A stretch of 64,000 nucleotides of DNA from Buddleja alternifolia (lineage: Eukaryota > Streptophyta > Magnoliopsida > Lamiales > Scrophulariaceae): NCBI GenBank assembly GCA_019426215.1, contig CM033391.1, positions 21,410,949 through 21,474,948 of the forward strand, written 5' to 3'. Below are positions 54,352 through 64,000 of this stretch, one piece after another (the stretch's first letter is position 1; every line of letters begins with the position of its first letter). Below the pieces are notes generated by a model. The model saw nothing but the letters and a program-made list of their open reading frames with translations, was not told the origin of the DNA and did no database searches. Made by a program: the position numbers and the translations under genes.

Positions 54352-56634
54352 ATATTCTACTTGCACTCAATGCCAATCGCTATGGTATTAAATACCCATC
54401 TTCTAAAGAAGTTGCTCTAGCACTGCCTGTGACAATACCTAGTGAGTGGGTCAACCGTTTAATTGGTTGAGCTTATCTACAAGGCTACATCACCCTTTCC
54501 AACAATCCCTCAAGAGATGTTGTATCTCTCATCATTTGTCTGGATTTGTGAGACTTAGGTTCCTTTCATACGCGTGAACTTCATTTCATCATAGCAAAGT
54601 GACAATGCAAGTTCTGCGCCAGGGACCAATAGAAGTTCTACCACGAACTTCAGATCCAAACATTTTCCTTCGACATCCTACAAGACTCCAAAGCATTTCA
54701 TATTCATTCTCAGTAGTAGAGTATTTTACTTGGAACCTTTTCAAGTTTCTACTCCACAATTGAGGGTCAATACTAACCTCCACTATCAGTTCTCCATGGG
54801 CATAGACGAAGAATATATCCTAAGTTCTTCTCAAGTACTTCATAATATATACTATGTCTACCCATTGCTCTCCCTCTCTAGGAAAGAGCCCTTTCTCAGA
54901 TCTTCTTCTTAAATTGATTTAGGATTTATTCTAAGCAAAGGGCTTGGGAGGGGCCCATTTGCCTATTCACTCTATTTTCATAGATGCCAATTATAGGGAT
55001 AAAGATAGCTTCTCCCAAGTCTTTCATGGAGAACATGCTCGATGTTTATGTCATGAGATAGTCAATGAGCCCTCATCATTTCTCATAAGTAGAGTATTCT
55101 CTACATATAGCACCAGAAATAATATCTCACTCCCACTAACCTTATTGCACACAGATGGTCTCTCTTCATTTTGATGATATCATAATTCCAAATTATGTCA
55201 TCAAAGTGAAGATTCTAACTCCGAGAGGTCCGCTTAAATCCATAAATGGATTCATACAGCATGTAGACCTTATGAGAATCGACCTCAAATGTGAAACCCT
55301 TGGGCTATTCGAATGGATGTTTTTCTAGAGGAATCTATTTATGAACGAGTCTTCACATCCACGTGCCAGATTTTCATAATATTGGTGTGTTGTTAACTAT
55401 GAGTAGCGCAAGACTCACTATGAATTGGGTAATTCTATATAGCTTAGCATAGAATGAGTCATGTCCAACGATGTCTCGTTCTTGCATACTACTACCCTAT
55501 TCATTTGTAGAGTCACTGAAAGTGTTCATTGTGAAGCTATGTTACGTTCTTTTAGGAACGGGTCAATTAGGAAATCATATACTTGACTTTACAATCCATT
55601 ATAGCGTCTTGATATGATACCATATATTCAACCATAGACGTCAGCACGCACAAGCTTTACAACTTGAGTGACCCTTTAATATGTTCCCTATGAAGCGAGA
55701 TTTGGTCATCTTGCCTATGAGATAAGAATCTTAAGTTTGGATGGGGATCTGATCCCAATAGGCTTGTACCCCCACGTTTCTCCTAACTAATGAATCTTAT
55801 GCTCGTAAGACATGACCTAATCCTAGGTGCCAACAATTCTTCTAGTTCATTTCTAACATACTAAGTTCTCTAGCTTATGTATTCATAGTATACTAATTCC
55901 GAACTTTCAGATCGTGTTAACAATTTTAGTAAGGATGTATTGTTCCTACACTTATTTCCAAAATAATTCCATGAAAGTTATTACCAAACTTAAAGAAGTA
56001 CCATTTCTTGACCATGTCAGAAAATGACAACGTTCTTAATACCATTTGGTGAAACTAATCAATTATCCAAACGTGTTCAGAATTATAAAAGAACAGAGGT
56101 GGATTATATTTGGATACACCCGAGACCATGTCTGGTTCAAACATTGATCACCTCTTGTTTTTTCAGCTTTTTACTTCTTTCTAATTCTTCAATCATGAGC
56201 ACTAGCTCTAGAATGAAGAATACAAAAAGTTAAGAAAATCGGTCATAGAACAGTTGTTTTCAAAACACATGGTTCTATGTCCAGTGCGCCTCATATTTAA
56301 GCCCTACTCATTGTCTCATTCTTAGACTTGAGTAATGCTTGCTTTAAGCATGCAAATCAACGACTCTGAACTGGGGACCTTCCTCAAGTTTCTAAGTCTG
56401 TTGATTTGGTTAGGCTAGTACAGACAAAATTCTCAAGCATAATATTAAATGGGTTAATTTCTAAGAGAGATATAAACACAGAAAATAAACAAGATTCAAT
56501 TAGGATGTTTATATTATACACAAGTAAAACTAGGACTTTAATTATACTTGGCGCTCACTACATTTTTTGAAACATCGCACTCCCACTACAATTTTCAGAA
56601 ATCTCGTTGGATAGATTTCGTAGTGAGTATTAAG
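54352..56634 (-). pseudogene. B' gag-pol remnant and leader fragment
   Basis: Duplicate of 30601-32891: the same decayed RNase H end, the RT fragment around 54990-55170 and gag start, plus additional single-base losses (for example near 55313, 55566, 55600, 55831 and 55966). It ends with TTAAG at 56630-56634 before A'. No coding capacity. Confidence 0.8.
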
Positions 56635-58422
56635 TGTCAGGATTATGCCCTCAGATGCCATAAAAGATAGAATGACTAGGGCATCTATCTTGTATTGAAC
56701 TTAATTATTTTTAATAAAAAAGGATCTATTTAGTTTTTCACTTAATTCTTATCTGCATCTATAAGTTGTGAAAAATGCTTTGCTCGTGGTTTCAGTGCGA
56801 TCCCTCTAGTTTCTATGGATAGGAAGAATGGCATTAGAGAGATCGACCTTGATGACTGAAACTAGTTCGCAAGTAATATGAAGTTTTTAATAGGCAAATA
56901 AAGACTTTGAATACTTGTACAATCTTAGCTCTGACATGGGAGTTTCAGTCAAACACCATGTGATAATGGGAGCTTAAGACTATAGGCACATCAGTGGAAC
57001 TTGTATGCTCGAACACTACTCGCATCGGTTCTGTCACATGGGTTTTCACTTTGTGACTGTCAATGACAGAACAGATTATGTGTAATAGGTATATTTGAAC
57101 CTTTGATCTGAAGTATCAAGCTGAAGGTACACTTGTGACGTCAATTCTTTCACTAGAGTAGTTAGACCCAATTCACCCATTGATGGGGTCGACCTCGAAA
57201 TGCGGACTTGATGGGCAAGTGGTAATCTTAGCAGATATCTAATATGGGAATTGTTCTCTCATAAGTGAATGAGAATTTACCCTATGTGATTATAGATGAA
57301 TAGAGATCAAAGTCTTTGGCCAAAGCAAAAGAGACGATTGTGTTAGGCACTTAATTCATCTTAATGATCTCATATTATTATAATTAATACATATGGTCAA
57401 GTCCAGTGAGTTTGACATAACCATGACTCTCACTTGACCGGAGAACGTGAACAAAGGGTTTATACACATATGGTATTTACGATTGGAAGGTTGTGGAATG
57501 ATCCATTCATTCGTATTTCATTTGTGCTACGAAGTGTCACGCGACTAGCTAGGTGTTACCCACTTTCTTTGATTTCCTCTCATTGCTAAATGAAATGAAC
57601 CTAAAGAGTCGCGCAAAAGAATTGATGAAGAAAATTGAAAAGGATTTTCTATTTTATTTTTGGAGAGATTTAATTTATTGGATAAGTTAAATAATTAATT
57701 AATTACTTATTGGATAAGATTAATTATTAATTAAATGGATAAGATTAATTATTAATTAAATTCTTAGAGAAATATATTAATGAATTAATTTATCTAATTA
57801 ATTTTATTATTTAATTTATTTATTTATTTATTGGATAAAATAAATTATTAATTGAATAAAGAATTAATTAAACAAAGCAAGAAAAAAAATCCGAGCGCCA
57901 TGTCTAGGACGCCCATTAGGGCTAGAAGGATGATCATGTTGGTCTCTTTTGTTTTGTCTTGGTCAATAAGTCATTGAGATATAAAAGGTTTCTCTTGACT
58001 TTAACCTAGACAACAATTTACAATTCATTGTAATTCTCAAAGAAAAGAATAAAAAAAATATCCTTCCCCTCTATACACACTAGCTGTCATTCATATAGAG
58101 AAGACAAAGGGATTTTTTTTTTCATCATCAATTCGTGCGTGATAATTTAGAGACAACGTGCTTCGTTGTTTTGATTTCTTTACAACAAACTTCAAGAAAT
58201 CAAGACTTGAAGAATACGAGTATTGAAGAATTCAATAAGTTCATCAATTCGAAGTTTTGAAGAAGAATTGGATTCTTCTACCACCTCGCTTCAATGAGTA
58301 AGTTGAATTTATTCGTTAAAGCAATTTTAGACTCAATTATGCGATTAAAGAAACATTTTGGATTTAATCAAATTTTTGAAATCCTTCCGCTGCGTTTATG
58401 AGTTTTTTCGCGAAACCTAACA
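56635..58422 (+). repeat. A' 5' LTR
   Basis: Duplicate of 32892-34678. The 3' end reads CCTAACA here, the normal CA end, showing that the CCTAATA of copy 1 is a later change. Very few differences from copy 1; three are in or near homopolymers (56717-56722, 56817, 58564). Confidence 0.9.
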
Positions 58423-58423
58423 G

Positions 58424-58436
58424 TGGTATCAGATCC
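58424..58436 (+). other. A' primer binding site
   Basis: TGGTATCAGATCC, the same one-mismatch version as in A, one base after the LTR. Confidence 0.85.
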
Positions 58437-60593
58437 AATCTCTGATATGCATCTTTGATCTTGCTTACGTGATTTAAGATATGCACGTTATGTGTGTTTG
58501 AAGCACGTTTGTATGTTTTCTTGAATTTGCGTTTTTCATGGTTTTTGCCTATAACTTTTGATTTTTAGTTATTGTAAATCTGGGAAGATTTGATAATATT
58601 AAAAAATTAAAAAACTCGAGGACAAAGGGCCCGGAGGCTTTGAACGATATGCGCATGCACAGCAGCGCGACTGCTCGGCCTGGTTGGGCTGTGTGACCTA
58701 GCCACTGGGCCACACAGCCACACGGCCTAGCAGGTCGGGTGCTCCGGCACACGACCCACTGAACCGGGTCTTGGATCCCGGTCTTAAAATGGGCTATGTT
58801 TGGGTCGAAATTGATATTTGGGTTTTTGGGTAAGTTTAATTAATCGGGTGGATCAAAAGGATGATGACGCGAATAATTTAAATTAAGCCCAATTGAAAAT
58901 TATCCATCTTTGATTTGTTAATTAGTTTGGACTTAATTTAATTAAATCTAAATGAGTCAATTAGATTGGTGATTTGGACTTAAATTAAATTTAGCCCAAT
59001 AAGAAATTAATGAAAACATGCATGTTTTTCTAATTAATTAATTTGAGCCCAATTAAATTAAATCCAAGTGGACCAAAAGGATGGTGACTTGGGTTTGATG
59101 AAATCAAGCCCAATATGATTAATTGGAATAAAATATTTAATTAGATTTAATTAATTATTTTTCTTAGAGATTAATAATTAATTTATGGATTAAATATTAT
59201 TATTTTTCCTCGACTTGGAAATTACTTAATTTTTGAATAAGGAATATAAATTAGTTTTCTTAGAGATTAATAATTAATTCTTTGATCAAATAAAAGTATT
59301 TCCAATCAATGATGGCATTAAATCATAATGAAATAGAATTCCATATTTTATGTATTCTTTTAGTATCACTAATATTATTTTAATTAAAAGTAGATATACT
59401 AATTTTTTTAATTTCGTATATCTAAGTCATCTAGTTGGACTAGAATGATTTTAATTGAAATATTGAATGTATAAAAGGTTGGGAATTTTATAAAGGACTT
59501 TTTAGTTGGACTAAAATTTTAATAATCAACATAAATGATTTAATATTGCGAGCATGTATTAAATGCTGCGAGCATGTATTAATTGATGCGAGCATGTCCT
59601 ATGTGATTGTAACACCAATCGTGGACTTAGGTTTACTTGTTTTACCTTTATATTTTATAGGTTATCAAGTTTGAGGCTATTTATTATATTCTTAAAAATA
59701 ATGCATGAGTTGTTTTAGGAATTGAAATAGAATAGTTCAAAATTGATAAAGTCAAAAGGCCCATGAATGTAAAATAGGATTTAATTTATGCCTTTTGTGA
59801 TGGCACATTGGCTCGGGGCCTCTAGTAAAAGTCCATGATCGAGCGATGGATTTATTTATTTAAATCCCATGATTATTTATATTGAAAGGCATGATTATTA
59901 GTAGTATTTTTATGCATGATCAATATAGAATAAAAGCGCTATATAAATTGAATAATGTGCAAAGTGAGACCAAAACTTTTGACGAATTAAAATTCTCTCA
60001 AATAAATAATACCGAGTTAGTAAAGGAAGTTTGATATCCTCTCCCTCCACTACGCTTATAAAAATTAAAATTACTATGAATGTGTAATGCTTCCTAGTTA
60101 TGGGGGTTATACATTTGGAAATAATTTCAAATTTTATTAAGTGCATGAAAATGCCTCAGTCAAAGCAGATTTCACCCCAAAAACCGGTTAGGTTGCAAGG
60201 TGAAATTCAAATGTTAGATTATAAGAGTTTGTGGGAATAAACTCGGGTAGTTCATGAGCTTAGAAATCGGTTAGGTTGCGGCTTGGTGAATTATGGGAAA
60301 ATGTATTGAAATGTTTATTGGATAAATTGATATTAGATATCACTCCAAATAATTAATGGGCCAGAAATTGGTTAGGTTGCAACCCATCTAATTAATTGAG
60401 GACCTCAATACCCGTTGTGGAATCGATGCCAATGATGATTCCCGATTTTCACATGGGAGTGTGGGATTCAAAAAATACAGTGGGAACCAAGATAAATTTT
60501 AAGTTCTTAATTTTTCTTGGTTAAGTCAAAACAAGTAATCTAATTAATCTGGTTTATTTTCTGCAATTATTTTCTCGTTTATCTCTCTCAAAT
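58437..60593 (+). other. A' leader
   Basis: Duplicate of 34693-36850, with the same hairpin (58682-58714), 20-base repeats and the three GGTTAGGTTGC motifs (near 60181, 60264 and 60365). Scattered substitutions, for example near 58969-58980. Confidence 0.85.
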
Positions 60594-61274
60594 AAGACAA
60601 ACCCACTTTCAATTCTACTCGAAAAGAATACTCTTACTGGACCAAACTATGTGGACTGGCTAAGAAATTTGAAGATTGTCCTCAATATGGAATCTCTGGG
60701 ATACGTCTTGGAGGCTGATATCCCGGCGGCTCCTGCTAGAACACGTGCCAATGAGTAAGAGGTCCAAGCCCATGAAAAATGGGTTAAGGACGACCTCCGA
60801 GTAAGAGGATACATGGTGGGATCTATGACCAATGATCTTCAAAGGTCAAATGATAAAATGCCCACTGCAACAGCTATCCTAGCTCACCTGGTAGAGCTCT
60901 ATGGTGAGCACAGTTGAACTGCTCGATATGAGGTATCGAAAGAGCTCTTCGAATCCAAGATGAAAGAAAGTGAGAAGGTCGGTGATCATGTACTCAAAAT
61001 GATTTCGAGGATTGAGAAATTGGAAGCTCTCGAATTCACCATGAACGCCACCTTTCAAACTGACTTAATCTTGCAGTCTCTTCCAGATTCCTTCTCCCAA
61101 TTTGTAGTTAACTTTAACTGCAATGAGATAGAGTGCAATTTAACTGGGCTAAAGAACAAATTGGTTACTGCACAATCTCAAATGAAACCAAAGGGAAAGG
61201 AAACTGCCTTGGTCATCTCTTCTGGACCTAAAAAGTCAAAGTCTAAGTATAAGAAGAAAAAGAACAAGATGTAG
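60594..61274 (+). pseudogene. A' gag pseudogene
   Basis: Duplicate of the A gag. The initiator ATG is AAG here (60594-60596), but the first stop of A (36905-36907) is a Tyr codon in this copy. The other two internal stops (60756-60758 and 60915-60917) are shared. The open C-terminal part is 60960-61274, ending in the Lys-rich tail. Confidence 0.88.
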
Positions 61275-61837
61275 TCTGGCGAACTTGGAGCTTAAGAGGG
61301 TGTTGAAAAGGGTAAGGGGAAGGCTCAAGGGTTTTATAAGAGAAAAGGGCCAAAGAAAACGGATAGATGTCTCGAGTGCGGTGAGCTTGGTCACTGGAAG
61401 GGGAACTATCCCAAATTAGGCAAAGGCGCAAAAGGTATGGAACTCTTTATTTTTTAAACTAACTGTTCTATGAACGTCTTTTCTACTTCGTGGATTTTGG
61501 ACTCAGGGCTATTGCCCATGTTTGTTGTTCTGGACCGAAAAAGTCAAAGTCTATGTATAAAGAAGAAGAACAAGATGTAGTCTGGCGAACTTGGAGCTTA
61601 AGAGGGTGTTGAAAAGGGTAAGGGGAAGGCTCAAGGGTTTTATAAGAGAAAAGGGCCAAAGAAGACGGATAGATGTCTCGAGTGCGGTGAGCTTGGCCAC
61701 TGGAAGAGGAACTGTCCCAAATTAGGCAAAGGCGCAAAAGGTATGGAACTCTTTGTTTTTTAAACTAACTGTTCTACGAACGTCTTTTCTACTTCGTGGA
61801 TTTGGGACTCAGGGCTATTGCCCATGTTTGTTGTTTG
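61222..61837 (+). repeat. A' duplicated knuckle/protease segment
   Basis: The same 308-base tandem duplication as in A; the first knuckle again ends in Tyr instead of Cys and the second is intact (about 61674-61715). Confidence 0.85.
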
Positions 61838-64000
61838 GATCGGGATCTGCAGAGAAGTAGAAAGCTGGGCCGAGAAGAAGTAATGATCAAAGTAGGCAGC
61901 GGGGAAAGCATCGCAGCTAGTAGGATTAGATCTATTTCTCTTTATTTCAGAACATTTATTGTTATTAAATGATGTTTTAGTTTTGCCCAAGGGACTTAAG
62001 AACATTGATTCCATTCCTATATTAGTTAAGACTGGTTATACATTCCACTGTTTTAAATTGAATTGCGACATTTATTATGAAAATAAATTGGTTGGCAATG
62101 CTTCTTTAGTTATTGGTTTGTATTATTTAAATGTCCTTAATTCATCTGTTGTGAATGTTGTAACTCATATACGTGGTAGGCAAGAAGCTAACCTAAGGCT
62201 CAAGTGGCATCTTAGACTAGACCATACCGGAGAGCACAAGATACACAAAATGGAAAAGGATGGGCTTTTAAGCTCACTGGGGTCGGATCCCTATCCAACA
62301 TGTGAATCATGTCTCTTAGGCAAGATGGCTAGATCCCCCTTCACCGGGACTTTTGAAAAAGCTACTCAAGTCTTAGGGTTAGTGCATACCGACGTTTGTG
62401 GGCCATTTGGAGAAATGGCTCGTGGGGGTTTCTACTACTTCATCACTTTCACAGACGATCATTCCAGATATGATCTAGTGTATCTGATGAAGTAAAAGTC
62501 GGAATCCTTTGAAAGGTTCCAAGAGTTCAAAGCCTTAGTAGAAAATCTAATTGGGCAAAATATAAAAACTCTACGATCGGATCGCGGAGGAGAATATATG
62601 AGTGACGAGTTTGATGAATTCCTTAGACAACAAGGAATAATGTTACAATTGACACCATCAGCAACTTCTCAACTAAATGGGGTACCCGAACGAAGGAACC
62701 GAACACTGTTGGACATGGTTCGTTTCATGCTTAGTTACACTGATTTACCCATTTCGTTGTGGGGACATTCGTTCCTTACTGCTACTTATATATTGAACAG
62801 ATGTCCCTATAAATCCATTCCTAAAACTCTGCATGAGATGTGGAATAATAGGAAACCAAGTCTTAACCACATTAAGATTTGGGGATGTCCACTTATGTCA
62901 AAAGGACTAAAGTGGAGAAATTGGAGACAAGATCCCTCTTGGGACGTTTCATTGGTTATCCTGAAGATTCCATGGGATTCTTCTTTTACCTACATGATGA
63001 TCAGAGAATCATCGTGGCCCTACAAGCTCACTTCCTTGAAGATGAGTTCATCTTGGAAAAGGGGCAAAGGTAGGAAAATTGTTCTAAATGAACAAAATAA
63101 AACTCCCTTAGAGACATTTGTCCAAGAACCAAGGCCTAAACCAATAGTAGTACAATCACCACGTAGATCTGGTAGAATACCACATGAACTTGAGAGGTAT
63201 GGGTATCTACTGCAGGCGGGAGCCAGAGCTTCACACTATAGTACAAGAAGGTTATGAAGATGATCCTTATACCTATGATCAAGCGATGGTGGATGTCAAC
63301 ATGCCAAGATGGCGAGAAGCCATGGAAACAGAGATGGACTCTATGCAATCGAACCAAGTCTTGACTTTGGTAGATCATCCTGAAGGTATCAAACCTATAG
63401 AATGTAGTGGATCTACAAAAGAAAGATAGGTAGCGATGGCAAGGTTGACACCTTTAAAGACAGGCTAGCAGCGAAAGGGTATAGTCAAAGAGAAGTAATT
63501 GACTATCAAGAAACTTTTTCGCCCGTGGCCATGATAAAGTCCATCCGAATACTGTTATCCATAGCTGCATACATAGATTATGAGATATCTATATGGAATA
63601 GCCAGACGGTTTTGTATCCGAGACCAATATTCATAAAGTATGTAAACTTGAGAGGTCCATATACGGTCTCAAGCAAGCATCTAGAAGCTGGAATCTTCAT
63701 TTTGATGAAGTAGTAAAAGGATATGGCTACATCAAGAACGAAGATGAACCTTGTATCTACAAGAAGACTAGTGGGAAAAACTCTCGTTCTTAGTAATATA
63801 TGTGGATGACATTCTTCTTATAGGAAATGACGTAGGAATGCTCACCACAATCAAGAAATGACTTTCGAGTATGTTTTCCATGAAAGACTTGGGAGAAGCG
63901 ACATACATTCTAAGAATTCGTATGTACATAGATAGAACAAATACAATGATAGATCTCTTCTGAGCCCTTTACTTAGAAAAGGTCCTAAAGAGGCTTAGGA
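61838..64000 (+). pseudogene. A' pol remnant (protease tail, integrase, RT; runs off the window)
   Basis: It includes the GAG-pre-integrase and integrase N-terminus (61959-62495, stop TAA 62493-62495), and the integrase core continuing at 62598-63257 with [10 protein letters not shown] holding the catalytic Glu (NGVPERRN, Pro where D has Ala). A one-base loss near 62889 shifts the frame into 62879-63073, whose TYVKRTKVEKLETRSLLGRF is the normal integrase continuation. The linker and RT start lie at 63184-63430, followed by the same RT pieces as in A, including the shared 57-base deletion near 63583 and stops at 63792 and 63858. Not functional. Confidence 0.88.

Larger units (their letters stand above)
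53631..64000 (+). repeat. Segmental duplication, copy 2 (runs off the window)
   Basis: A direct copy of 29870-39520. The first 2.4 kb carries about 18 net missing bases relative to copy 1, mostly single-base losses, while the next 6.6 kb has almost none and differs mainly by substitutions. It keeps the integrase-RT section that copy 1 lost. If the duplication is tandem, its unit is about 23.76 kb and the next sequence after 64000 should follow 39520 onward. Confidence 0.92.

Overview
The window is repeat-dense, AT-rich plant nuclear DNA, almost certainly from a flowering plant. It is made nearly entirely of long-terminal-repeat (LTR) retrotransposons nested in one another, plus small non-autonomous DNA transposons. 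I found no intact host gene, tRNA, rRNA or CRISPR array. Every recognisable coding stretch is a broken retrotransposon gag/pol. Element names below (array, A, A', B, B', C, D, E, F, G, H) are mine.

Layout, left to right. (1) 1-15045: a head-to-tail array of about 3.02 kb units with five Ty3/gypsy-type LTRs (about 1.47 kb each). These are separated by about 1.55 kb internal segments that keep the primer binding site (PBS) and polypurine tract (PPT) but have lost gag-pol. The last LTR ends exactly inside the pol gene of a Ty1/copia element. (2) 15046-19248: the 3' part of that copia element (D): integrase, reverse transcriptase, RNase H, PPT and 3' LTR. (3) 19529-20823: repeat H, an inverted relative of repeat F. 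(4) 20824-27238: a minus-strand Ty3/gypsy element (C) with both LTRs partly present, a PBS, broken gag and protease, and most of pol deleted; a 0.5 kb MITE lies inside it. (5) 27239-30600: the minus-strand LTR of copia element B, inserted into the C LTR and itself carrying a 1.65 kb PIF/Harbinger-like insertion. Decayed B gag-pol follows (30601-32891). (6) 32892-42038: a plus-strand copia element (A) with both LTRs, inserted in the B leader, which resumes at 42039. (7) 44413-47918: repeat F in the B leader, interrupted by solo LTR G (45352-47509), which carries a MULE-type MITE. (8) 47956-53630: an LTR-PBS unit (E) with a decayed internal region. (9) 53631-64000: a second direct copy of 29870-39520, carrying the same A-in-B nest (A', B').

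The autonomous parts once encoded the usual retrotransposon cycle: Gag packaging, protease, integrase, reverse transcriptase and RNase H, primed by tRNA-Asp in the array and initiator tRNA-Met in the copia elements. All of it is now interrupted. The most informative content is architectural: the gag-pol-less LTR array, target site duplications that order the nesting, a large duplication whose junction shows a burst of small deletions, and conserved non-coding motifs in the LTRs and leaders.
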